Assembly: GCF_001642995.1 (NCBI RefSeq)
Contig: NZ_LOHS01000061.1
Location: 1-64,000, forward strand
Reading direction: 5' to 3'
Source of the DNA: Streptomyces jeddahensis
Lineage (GTDB): Bacteria > Actinomycetota > Actinomycetes > Streptomycetales > Streptomycetaceae
Length of the DNA stretch: 64,000 nucleotides
Below, one piece after another: positions 8,147 to 16,406 of the stretch. The notes under the pieces were generated by a model, which was given only the letters and a program-made list of their open reading frames with translations, had not been told where the DNA came from and searched no databases. Position numbers and translations under genes: made by a program. The first letter of the stretch is position 1. Every line of letters begins with the position of its first letter.

Positions 8147-9516
8147 GACGCAGACTCCTCGCCGTGCTGATGGTGCTCATGGGCGCCGCGACGCTGCTCC
8201 TTTCCGTGCCCCTCGCCGACGCCTACGCCCGAGGGCGGACCGAGCACCTGCTGCTCCAGCGGCGCTCCGACGCCGTGCGGTTCGCCGATCTCGCCGACCG
8301 GATACGCACCGGCCCCGACCGGCTGGAACTGCTCGCCGAGATCCGCCGCTACGCCGAGCTGTACGGAGCCGGAGTGGCCGTCGTCGACACGACGGGCCGC
8401 ACCATCGCACGGGCGGGTTCCGACCCCGGTGCCACGGACTCGGAGGCGGACTACGCCCGGCGCCGCGCTCTCACGGGCCGCTCCACCGAACACCTGCCGA
8501 CCGTGCGCCCCTGGGGGCCGGACACCGTCGTGCTCGCTGAACCGGTCGGGCGGGACGAGCGGGTGAGCGGCGCCGTCCTGCTGTCCGTACCGACCGACGC
8601 TGCCCGCCGCGACGTCACCGTCCGCTGGTCGCTGATCACCAGCGGGGCGATCGCCGCCTTCGCGGCCGCGGCCCTGGTCGCCGCGGGCATCACCCGGTGG
8701 CTGATGCGCCCGGTCCGCGACCTCGACCGGGCCGTGGAGAACCTGGCCGCCGGCAGCCTCCACGCGCGCGCCGTCTCCGACACCGGACCACCCGAGATAC
8801 GCCGCCTGCGACGCCACTTCAACACGATGGCCGAGGCCGTCGCCGACTCCATCGCCCGCCAGCGCGACTTCGTCGCCGACGCCTCCCACCAGCTGCGTAA
8901 CCCGCTCGCCACCCTGGTGCTGCAGCTCGAGAACGTCGAACCGCACATCGCCCCGGGCCCCGGCAGGGCCGAGCACAGCCGCGCCCTGGACGAGGCGGAA
9001 CGCCTTGAGGAACTCCTCGACGGCCTGCTCGCCCTGGCCCGCGTGGAGTCCGCAACGGCGACGGTCACGGACCAGGACGTGTCCCAGGCGGTACAGGAAC
9101 GCGTCGCGGCCTGGACGCCCGTGCTCGAGAGCGCCGGTACCACACTGATCCCCGACATCGCCGAGGGACTGCGGGCACGGGCACTGCCTGACGCGGTGGG
9201 CCGGATACTCGACGCGCTCCTCGACAACGCCGCCAAGTTCGTCCCTCCCGGCGGCCACGTCGAGGTGCGGGCCGCACCCGCCACGGACGGGCAGATCGTC
9301 GTCTCCGTCGCGGACGACGGCCCGGGAGTCCCCGACGACCAGGTGCCCCTGCTGTTCCGGCGCTTCGCCCGGTCCCCCGAGCACCAGAACGTCGCCGGCA
9401 GCGGACTGGGGCTCGCCATCGCCGACGAGATCGCCAGGATCAGCGGCGGCCGGCTCGGCGCAAGCAGCCGCAGCCCGCACGGACTGGCCGTGGAACTCCG
9501 GCTGCCTTCCGCGTGA
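8143..9516 (+). CDS. Sensor histidine kinase, partner of the preceding regulator
   Basis: The protein has 457 aa. Two membrane segments (about 5-25 and 166-188) flank an extracellular sensor of about 140 residues. A HAMP region follows (TRWLMRPVRDLDRAVENL), then HisKA with the H-box SHQLRNPLATL and an ATPase domain with N-box LLDNAAKF, G1 DDGPGV and G2 GSGLGLAIADEIA. All catalytic features are intact. It overlaps the regulator by 4 bp. The neighbouring TAXI lipoprotein, convergent and 21 bp downstream, could present ligand to this sensor, as auxiliary binding proteins do in some TctE/DctB-type systems. Confidence 0.93.
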   Translation: MRRRLLAVLMVLMGAATLLLSVPLADAYARGRTEHLLLQRRSDAVRFADLADRIRTGPDRLELLAEIRRYAELYGAGVAVVDTTGRTIARAGSDPGATDSEADYARRRALTGRSTEHLPTVRPWGPDTVVLAEPVGRDERVSGAVLLSVPTDAARRDVTVRWSLITSGAIAAFAAAALVAAGITRWLMRPVRDLDRAVENLAAGSLHARAVSDTGPPEIRRLRRHFNTMAEAVADSIARQRDFVADASHQLRNPLATLVLQLENVEPHIAPGPGRAEHSRALDEAERLEELLDGLLALARVESATATVTDQDVSQAVQERVAAWTPVLESAGTTLIPDIAEGLRARALPDAVGRILDALLDNAAKFVPPGGHVEVRAAPATDGQIVVSVADDGPGVPDDQVPLLFRRFARSPEHQNVAGSGLGLAIADEIARISGGRLGASSRSPHGLAVELRLPSA

Positions 9517-9537
9517 CCGCTCCGCCGTCCGTCGGCG

Positions 9538-10509
9538 TCAGCCGTACACGGAGCGGTAGTACGCCTCCGCGCCCGGATGAAGCGGCACCCGGCCGGTGGA
9601 GATCGCGAACCGCGGCTCCAGCCGGGCCCCCGCCGTCACCCCTCGCAGCAGCGACTGCCACCGGTCGAACACGACGTGGAGCAGCTCACGCACCGCGGGA
9701 CCGGGCACATCGGCACGGGCCATCAGGTAGTTGCCGATCCCGATGGTGGCGACCGGTTGCGTCAGCCCGTACGCCCCAGACGGCAGCGTGACCGCCGCAT
9801 AGACCGGACCGTAGCGCTCGCGCAGCGCGCTCACGAACCCGTCGAGCGGCAGAAACCGCAGCGGCAGTTCCCGCGCGAGAGCCGACAGTGCGGGTGTCGG
9901 CACGCCGCCGGACCACATCAGCGCGTCGACCCTGCCCTCGCGCAGCGCGTCGGCTGAATCCTCGAGGCCCAGCCGGCGCTCCTGCACCGGTGAGCGGCCG
10001 TCGGTCAGCCCGGCCGCCCGCAGCAGCCGGCCCGCCAGCACATTTCCACCGGATCCTGCCGAGCCTGTCGCGACCCGCCGGCCGGCCAGCTCCTCCACCG
10101 ACCGCACCGGGCCGTCCGCAGGGACGACAAGATGCGTGTAGTTCACATAGATACGGGCCAGGGCGGTGACCCCGGCCGGCCGGGAGAACGGTGCGCGGCC
10201 CAGCACGGCGTCCTCCGATGCGTCCGCCATGGCCAGCGCCAGCTCCGCCGAGCCGTCCTCCAGCCTGCGGAGATTGTCCACGCTCGCCGCAGTGCCCACC
10301 GGAACTATCTCCAGTCGGTGCCCGCTCGCGGCCGCCGCACCGGCCAGCGCCCTGCCGAACGCGTTGTACGGCCCGCCGCGCGGCCCGGTCGCCACCCGCA
10401 GCCGCCGTACCGGACCGGAATCCTCGGCGCACCCGGACAGCAGCGTCGCCGCCACACCGCCGAGCCCGGCCCTGAGTGCCCGTCGGCGGCTCACCTCTGC
10501 GCTGGTCAC
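9538..10509 (-). CDS. TAXI-family solute-binding lipoprotein (TRAP-T type)
   Basis: The protein has 323 aa from GTG 10509. The N-terminus has an RRR run, a hydrophobic stretch and the lipobox LLSGC, so it should be anchored to the outer face of the membrane. The mature part begins LRVATGPRGGPYNAFG and contains GTAASVDNLRRL and ELALAMADASEDAV, typical of TAXI receptors (TRAP transporter-associated extracytoplasmic immunogenic proteins). No TRAP membrane protein (DctQ/M or fused) is present in the window. It converges on the histidine kinase gene, so a sensing role rather than transport is plausible. Confidence 0.85.
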   Translation of the reverse strand: MTSAEVSRRRALRAGLGGVAATLLSGCAEDSGPVRRLRVATGPRGGPYNAFGRALAGAAAASGHRLEIVPVGTAASVDNLRRLEDGSAELALAMADASEDAVLGRAPFSRPAGVTALARIYVNYTHLVVPADGPVRSVEELAGRRVATGSAGSGGNVLAGRLLRAAGLTDGRSPVQERRLGLEDSADALREGRVDALMWSGGVPTPALSALARELPLRFLPLDGFVSALRERYGPVYAAVTLPSGAYGLTQPVATIGIGNYLMARADVPGPAVRELLHVVFDRWQSLLRGVTAGARLEPRFAISTGRVPLHPGAEAYYRSVYG

Positions 10510-10600
10510 CGCCGAAGGGTAACCGGCATGCGGCGGAACGCTGCGGCCGGGCGGCGAGTGACCGAGTGGTGCACGGCGGCGACGTTCGTATCCTGCGTGT

Positions 10601-11329
10601 GTGATGGCTGGTGTGGTGTGGCGCCCGCTGGAGTTGCGCGACGGAGGGTGGGCGCAGCCGCTGACGGGGTCGGTGACGGGGGACCGGCCTGATGTGTGGC
10701 TGGTGCGGGCGGAGGCCTTCAGGACGGTGGTGGCCCGTCTGGCCCATGCGGTGCTGGACCGGAACGAGACGGAGCGCGCGGCGGCGTTCCGGCAGGCCCG
10801 GGACAGGGACACCTATCTGGCGGGGCATGTGGGGCTGCGTCTGCTGCTGGGCGCGTATCTCGGTGTGCCGCCCGCCGATGTTCCGCTGGAGCGGCTGCCG
10901 TGCCCGATGTGCGGGGAGCCGCACGGGCGCCCTGTGGTGCCCGGCAATCCCGTGCATTTCTCGCTGTCCCACACCGGCGGGTTGTGCCTGCTGGCTTTCG
11001 CCGCGACGCCGGTGGGCGTGGACATCGAGGCGGTCCCCGACCTTGCCGCGGCCGATGAGGTCGGGGCCTGTCTGCATCCGCGGGAGAGCGCCGAGCTGAG
11101 CGCGCTCCGGGCGGTGGACAGACCCACGGCCTTCGCCCGGGTCTGGGCGCGCAAGGAGGCCTACCTGAAGGGCCTGGGCACGGGGCTGGGCCGCGCCATG
11201 TCACTGGACTACCTGGGGACGGCGACGGCAGCCCCGGCCACGGTGCCGGGCTGGACGATCGGGGATGTGGCCGTGGGCGACGGTTACGCCGCCGCGGTCG
11301 CCGTCCGGGCGAGCACGTCGTCGCCGTAG
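10601..11329 (+). CDS. 4'-phosphopantetheinyl transferase (Sfp/Gsp superfamily)
   Basis: The protein has 242 aa. The core motifs are HFSLSHTGGLCLLAF, then VGVDIEAV with the Mg-binding Asp/Glu, and FARVWARKEAYLKGLG near residue 190. It transfers phosphopantetheine from CoA to a Ser of carrier domains. Placement next to a PCP-containing NRPS two genes away suggests it activates that carrier. No ribosome site is visible; a TATCCT box (10589-10594) lies 6 nt before the GTG, so the mRNA may be leaderless. ATG follows directly at 10604. Its 3' end overlaps the convergent sbnA-like gene by 46 bp. Confidence 0.92.
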   Translation: MMAGVVWRPLELRDGGWAQPLTGSVTGDRPDVWLVRAEAFRTVVARLAHAVLDRNETERAAAFRQARDRDTYLAGHVGLRLLLGAYLGVPPADVPLERLPCPMCGEPHGRPVVPGNPVHFSLSHTGGLCLLAFAATPVGVDIEAVPDLAAADEVGACLHPRESAELSALRAVDRPTAFARVWARKEAYLKGLGTGLGRAMSLDYLGTATAAPATVPGWTIGDVAVGDGYAAAVAVRASTSSP

Positions 11330-12264
11330 AGGCCCTGGACCCAGTTGGTCTGGTAGATGGTTTCGAGGTAGCGCTCGCCGAGGTCGGGGGCGATGGTCAC
11401 TGCGGTCGGCTGCCGGTGGTGCCCCGAGTGCTCGGCGAGCCATCGGGCGGCGCCGCTGACGACGGTGCCGGTGGAGCCGCCGAAGACGAAGCCGCGGCGC
11501 GCCAGCTGGTGGCAGGTGCGGATGGTGTCGGCTTCGTTGACGTGTATCACTTCGTCCACGTACGACTCGTCCAGCAGCGGCGGACGGACGCTCGTGCCCA
11601 GGCCGGGGATCATGCGCCGCCCTGGGGTGTCGCCGAAGGTGACGGATCCCTCGCTGTCGATGGCCACGATGTGTACGGGCTTGTGCCAGTTGCGGAAATA
11701 GCGCGCGCAGCCCATGAGGGTGCCCGTCGTGCCGGCGCCGACGAAGAGGACGTCCAGGTCCGGGAAGCGGCGGGCGATGGCGGGGGCGGTGGTGCGGTAG
11801 TGGGCCATGTGGTTGTTGGGGTTGCTGTACTGATTGAGCCAGACGTAGCGGTCGTCTGAGGCGCACAGCGCGCGGACGTGGTTGAGGCGCGCGGCCAGCA
11901 GACCGCCGTCGGCGGCGGGCTCCGTGATGATGTGGATCTGGCTGCCCAGGGCTTCCATGAGCAGCCGGGTGGGCAGGTTGCAGCGGGCGTCGGTGACGCA
12001 CACGAACCGGTAGCCCTTACTGGCTGCGATCATGCTCAGGGCCACTCCCAGGTTGCCGGACGAGGACTCGACGAGGATCGAGTCCTTGGTGAGCCGGCCG
12101 TCGCGTTCAGCGGCCTCGACCATTGCGGCGGCGGCTTTGAGTTTGATGGAGCCGGCGAAATTGAATCCTTCGCATTTCAGGAAAAGCCGCTGGCCGATGA
12201 TCGCCTCGAGATCGACGTAGAGGTCGTCCTCATTGAATTCCTGCGGGGTGGAAATGACCGGCAC
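11284..12264 (-). CDS. sbnA: SbnA-like PLP synthase for 2,3-diaminopropionate
   Basis: The protein has 326 aa. It has the cysteine-synthase fold: PLP Lys41 in FAGSIKLKAA, the substrate loop SSSGNLGV (67-74), the phosphate loop GAGTTGT (176-182) and a Ser in GGSTGTVVSG. The opening VISTPQEFNEDDLYVDL fits SbnA rather than CysK. SbnA condenses O-phospho-L-serine with glutamate to give N-(1-amino-1-carboxy-2-ethyl)-glutamate, which SbnB then oxidises to L-2,3-diaminopropionate; an SbnB homologue lies at 16403-17491. It is divergent from the NRPS, tauD and sbnB genes, with about 410 bp of shared upstream DNA, and its tail overlaps the convergent PPTase gene. Confidence 0.92.
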   Translation of the reverse strand: MPVISTPQEFNEDDLYVDLEAIIGQRLFLKCEGFNFAGSIKLKAAAAMVEAAERDGRLTKDSILVESSSGNLGVALSMIAASKGYRFVCVTDARCNLPTRLLMEALGSQIHIITEPAADGGLLAARLNHVRALCASDDRYVWLNQYSNPNNHMAHYRTTAPAIARRFPDLDVLFVGAGTTGTLMGCARYFRNWHKPVHIVAIDSEGSVTFGDTPGRRMIPGLGTSVRPPLLDESYVDEVIHVNEADTIRTCHQLARRGFVFGGSTGTVVSGAARWLAEHSGHHRQPTAVTIAPDLGERYLETIYQTNWVQGLYGDDVLARTATAAA

Positions 12265-12674
12265 GATCGCCTCCCGATCTTCGCTGAAACATCTCGTGCC
12301 GCTCCGTGATGCGTGCGGCTGAGAGAAGAGGTCGCCTGCGGAGGCGACGTCTTTCGGACTCCTCCAGTACGCGAGATCAGCGAGTTCCTGTCATGCCACC
12401 GGATCTCGGGGCTTGACAGGGGCTGCGATGAGGCGTAAAGGAGCGCGGTCGTTGATATTCGAGGCGAGTCGGGACGGCCGCGACTACAGAACAACGAAGA
12501 TCGGCAATATCCGGGCGACTCCGATTACCGCTCCCGGTATGTGGTGTCAAGTGACGAAATTCAGCGGCGTGACGCGGATATGCGGGCCGGGCGTACTGGA
12601 GAGGCGGGCGCCCCGTCAGCCCCGTGCTCCACGCCCCTCGCCACATCACAACCCGAGCAAAAGGACCGACCCCG
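12265..12674. promoter_or_regulatory. 410-bp divergent control region of the NRPS locus
   Basis: No gene is supported between the sbnA and NRPS starts. Rightward, TTGACA (12413-12418) is a perfect -35 hexamer; 17 bp later stands TAAAGG (12436-12441), a weak -10. The NRPS start has AAAGGA 9 nt upstream. The region is too short to hold the missing N-terminal half of the condensation domain. Promoter assignment is tentative. Confidence 0.45.
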
Positions 12675-15257
12675 ATGGCAATCAACACGTCCGCCGGCCG
12701 AGACTTCTGGCACGGTGTGCTGGCCGCATCCGGCGGCTTCACGCCACTTCCGCGCTGGACCCGGGAGCCGGCTGCCGGTCCGATCGCCGAGCACCACGCA
12801 GCGATCTCCGTCAGCCACGCGACAGCCCTGAGCCGGCTGGCAGACGACCTGGCCGTGCCGCTGAGCTCCGTGATCCTTGCCGCGCATGCCAAGGTGCTGG
12901 CCGCGCTGACCGGCGAACGCGACATCACCACCGGCTACATCGCCGGAGGCGTAGGCCAGGGCCGACCGCTGCCATGCCGGCTGACGACCGGACCCGACTC
13001 GTGGCGGGCTCTGCTGCTGCACACCCACCAGATCGCCTCGCAGCTGCTCACTCATCGGCACTACCCGGTCGACGACCTCAGGCGCCAACTCGACCTGGCC
13101 GAACCACTCTTCGACACCGTGCTCGATGCGACGGGCGCCGACGGCGATGCGGCCGGCGCCAGCTCCGAGCCGACCGCGGACAACGGCGAGTCGACCGCGG
13201 ACAACGGCGAGTCGGCAACGGACGCAGTGCTGCGGGTGAGCATCGTGCGCCACGACGACGGCCGGCTCACGCTGCGGCTGCGCTACCGCACCGACGTCCT
13301 CGACGCCGAGTACGCCGCCCGCGTCGCCGGCTACCACCTCACCGCGCTCGCCCTGATCACCGCCGACCCGGACGCAGAGCATGCGCGGCAGAGCCTGCTG
13401 TCCGCGGAGGAACTGCGCTTCCAGCTCGACGGGCTTGCCGGGCCGGACCGGGGCCTGCCCGACGCCCGGGTCCATGAGCTGATCGAGCAGCGCGTACGGC
13501 ACAACCCGCACGCGATCGCAGCCGTGCACGGCAACCAGCAGTGGACGTACCGGGAGCTCAATGCCCGCGCCAACCAGCTGGCGCGCGCCCTGCTGGCGCG
13601 AGGACTCGGCCGCGAAGACGTCGTCGCGGTGGTGATGGACCGCAACCTGGACTGGCTGGCCGCCGTCCTGGCGGTCTTCAAGGCGGGCGGTGTGTACCTG
13701 CCCATCGAGCCGCATCTGCCTGCCGAACGGATCAAGGCCATGCTCGCCCGTTCCGAGTGCAGGCTGGTGCTGACCGAACTCGCCAGCACCCGCACCCTCC
13801 AGACAGCCCTCGCGTCGATGCCGGCGGTCCGGACTCTGCTCACCGACACCGCCTACGAGGAGGGCCACGCCACGTGCGACCTCGGCGTGGCCGTCGCGCC
13901 GGACCAGCTGGCCTACATCTACTTCACCTCCGGCTCGACCGGGGAGCCCAAGGGCGCGATGTGCGAGCACGACGGCATGCTCAACCACCTCTACGCCAAG
14001 ATCGACGACCTGGAGATCGCCGAGGGTCAGGTGGTCGCCCAGACCGCGCCCCAGTGCTTCGACATCTCGCTGTGGCAACTGGTCTCCGCCCTGCTGGTCG
14101 GTGGGCGGACGCTGCTGGTCGAGCAGGAGGTGATCCTGGATGTCGAGCGGTTCGTCGACAAGGTCGCTCGCGGCGGGGTCTCCGTACTCCAGGTCGTGCC
14201 GTCGTACCTCGAAGTCGTCCTGACCTACCTGGAGCAGCACCCGCGCGGACTGCCGGACCTGCGGTACGTATCGGTCACCGGCGAGGCGCTGAAGAAGGAG
14301 CTCGCCCAGCGCTGGTTCACCGCCAAGCGCCACGTCAAGCTGGTCAACGCCTATGGCCTGACCGAGACTTCGGACGACACCAACCACGAGATCATGGACC
14401 GCGCACCCGACGGCGACCGGGTCCCGCTCGGCCGGCCGGTCGGCAACGTGCACGTCTACGTCGTCGACGAGCACCTGAACCCGGTGCCGCTCGGCGCGCC
14501 GGGCGCGATCGCCTTCTCCGGGATCTGTGTCGGCCGCGGCTATGTCAACGACCCCGAGCGCACCCGGCCCGCCTACCTGCGTGACCCCCACCGTGCAGGC
14601 CGACGCCTCTACCTCAGCGGTGACTTCGGCCGCTGGCGGCCCGACGGCAAGCTGGAGTTCCTCGGCCGCCGCGACACCCAGGTCAAGATCCGCGGCTTCA
14701 GGATCGAGATCGGCGAGATCGAGAACACGCTGCTGCAGGTGCCCGGTGTCCGGGACAGCGCCGTGGTGGTCGCCGAACGGCCCGACCGCAGCGCGCACCT
14801 GGTGGCCTTCTACTCCTCCGCGCAGCCCCTCGACACCGGCGTTCTGCTGGACCGGCTGGGCGCCGCACTGCCCGCGTACATGGTCCCCTCGGCAGTCCAC
14901 TGGCGCGAGGCCCTCCCGCTGACCGCCAACAGCAAGATCGACCGGAAGACCCTGACGGCCCTGGCCGCTCAACTCCACTCCGCCGAGGACGACGTCCAGG
15001 CGCCCGGCACGCCCACCGAACAGCGGCTCGCAGCCGCGTGGGCGGGCATCCTCGGCATCCCGCAGGGCCGGATCGGACGCCACGACCACTTCTTCGACCT
15101 GGGCGGCACCTCGCTGGCGGCCGTGAAACTCGCCATCAGCCTGGGCCGCGCGGTGTCCCTGGCGGACATCACCCGCCACCCGGTCCTCACGGACCTGGCC
15201 CGGCTCCTGGAGGCGCCCACCCGCCGGCAGCCGACCGCACAGCCGGTCACCGCGTGA
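12675..15257 (+). CDS. NRPS: half condensation domain, adenylation, carrier (C*-A-PCP)
   Basis: The protein has 860 aa from ATG 12675. Residues 1-250 match only the C-terminal half of a condensation domain (starts at FWHGVLAASGGF, contains LTGERDITTGYIAGG) and lack the catalytic HHxxxDG. The A domain (about 255-755) is complete: YFTSGSTGEPKG, VNAYGLTETSDD, YLSGDFGRWR, GRRDTQVKIRGFRIE and the essential Lys in NSKIDRKTL. The PCP (about 775-845) has its phosphopantetheine Ser in DLGGTSLAA. By eye the specificity positions read D-I-W-Q-S-T-A-D-D, unusually acidic at the end. There is no thioesterase, epimerase or working C domain, so the protein most likely loads one amino acid for modification or hand-off. 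Gly/Ser/Thr-rich repeats (TADNGES) near 160-175 mark a linker. Confidence 0.93.
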   Translation: MAINTSAGRDFWHGVLAASGGFTPLPRWTREPAAGPIAEHHAAISVSHATALSRLADDLAVPLSSVILAAHAKVLAALTGERDITTGYIAGGVGQGRPLPCRLTTGPDSWRALLLHTHQIASQLLTHRHYPVDDLRRQLDLAEPLFDTVLDATGADGDAAGASSEPTADNGESTADNGESATDAVLRVSIVRHDDGRLTLRLRYRTDVLDAEYAARVAGYHLTALALITADPDAEHARQSLLSAEELRFQLDGLAGPDRGLPDARVHELIEQRVRHNPHAIAAVHGNQQWTYRELNARANQLARALLARGLGREDVVAVVMDRNLDWLAAVLAVFKAGGVYLPIEPHLPAERIKAMLARSECRLVLTELASTRTLQTALASMPAVRTLLTDTAYEEGHATCDLGVAVAPDQLAYIYFTSGSTGEPKGAMCEHDGMLNHLYAKIDDLEIAEGQVVAQTAPQCFDISLWQLVSALLVGGRTLLVEQEVILDVERFVDKVARGGVSVLQVVPSYLEVVLTYLEQHPRGLPDLRYVSVTGEALKKELAQRWFTAKRHVKLVNAYGLTETSDDTNHEIMDRAPDGDRVPLGRPVGNVHVYVVDEHLNPVPLGAPGAIAFSGICVGRGYVNDPERTRPAYLRDPHRAGRRLYLSGDFGRWRPDGKLEFLGRRDTQVKIRGFRIEIGEIENTLLQVPGVRDSAVVVAERPDRSAHLVAFYSSAQPLDTGVLLDRLGAALPAYMVPSAVHWREALPLTANSKIDRKTLTALAAQLHSAEDDVQAPGTPTEQRLAAAWAGILGIPQGRIGRHDHFFDLGGTSLAAVKLAISLGRAVSLADITRHPVLTDLARLLEAPTRRQPTAQPVTA

Positions 15258-15368
15258 CCCCCTGCCTCTTCCTCGACACCACGGATTCCACGACCCCACG
15301 GACATCCCGACCAGCACCACCGCCAGCCAGCACCACTGAAAGCCAGCACCACCGAAAGGACGAAGACG

Positions 15369-16406
15369 ATGTCCCTCCCCACCTCCGCCACCCCCACGCC
15401 CGCCGGCGCGCCCGCACCCGCGATGGACGTGGACCTGCATCCCGGCAAGCCCCCCATCCTGCACACCCCCGCCCACGCCTCCGAGGACGCGCCCGGCTGG
15501 GCGGCCGAACACCGCCGGGCGCTCCGCAACCTCGTCACCGAACACGGCGCGCTCCTCGTCCGCGGCCTCGGCCTGCGCGACACCGGCCAGGCCGGCGCCG
15601 TCTTCCACCACCTGGCCCCCCGCCTGATGACCGAGAGGGAATCCTTCGCACCCCGCCACACCCACGCGCCGGGCGTCTACTCGTCCACGGCCTGGCCGGC
15701 CAACCAGCCCATGTGCATGCACCACGAACTCAGCTACACCCACGCGCCGCCAGGTCTCCTGCTGCTGGCCTGCCTGACCCCGCCCGCAACCGGCGGAGCC
15801 ACGGCCCTCGCCGACGCCACCGCCGTCCTCGACTCGCTGCCGTCCGCACTGGTCCAGCGGTTCGAAGAGGAGGGCTGGCTGCTCACGCGGACGTACAACG
15901 ACGAGATCGGGGCGTCCTGGTCCGAGGCGTTCGGCACCGACGACAAGGCCGCCGTCGAGGAATACTGCCGCGCCAACACGATCGAGTTCCGCTGGCAGCC
16001 CGGCGGGGGCCTGCGCACCCGCCAGCGCCGCCCCGCCGTGGTGCGCCATCCGGTCACCGGCCGGCGCTGCTGGTTCAACCAGATCGCGTTCCTCAACGAG
16101 TGGACGATGGCCCCGGAGGTCCGCGAATACCTCATCGACGTCTACGGCCCCGAGGGGCTGCCCTTCAACACCCGTTTCGGCAACGGCGACCCGATCGGCG
16201 AGGACGTCGTCCAGCTCATCAACACGGTGTACGAGAGCCACACCGTCCGCGAGCCGTGGCAGGCCGGCGACCTGATGCTCGTCGACAACGTCCGCACGGC
16301 ACACAGCCGAGAGCCCTTCGAGCCACCGCGCGACGTCGTCGTCGCCCTGGCAGAGCCGCTGCACCCGGCCACCAGCCCGTCGACCCTCGAGGAGAACACC
16401 CGATGA
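15369..16406 (+). CDS. TauD/SyrP-like Fe(II)/2-oxoglutarate hydroxylase
   Basis: The protein has 345 aa. The metal triad is His118-x-Glu120 (in MCMHHELSYTH) with distal His312 (RTAHSREPF), and Arg321 is placed to bind 2-oxoglutarate. An HxE in place of HxD and the MHHELSY string are typical of the SyrP group, whose characterised members beta-hydroxylate amino acids bound to NRPS carrier proteins (Asp in syringomycin, Glu by KtzO/KtzP). It sits between the NRPS and sbnB genes and overlaps sbnB by 4 bp (ATGA). A substrate tethered to the preceding PCP is therefore likely. The first 25 residues are a Pro/Ala-rich leader. Confidence 0.9.
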   Translation: MSLPTSATPTPAGAPAPAMDVDLHPGKPPILHTPAHASEDAPGWAAEHRRALRNLVTEHGALLVRGLGLRDTGQAGAVFHHLAPRLMTERESFAPRHTHAPGVYSSTAWPANQPMCMHHELSYTHAPPGLLLLACLTPPATGGATALADATAVLDSLPSALVQRFEEEGWLLTRTYNDEIGASWSEAFGTDDKAAVEEYCRANTIEFRWQPGGGLRTRQRRPAVVRHPVTGRRCWFNQIAFLNEWTMAPEVREYLIDVYGPEGLPFNTRFGNGDPIGEDVVQLINTVYESHTVREPWQAGDLMLVDNVRTAHSREPFEPPRDVVVALAEPLHPATSPSTLEENTR

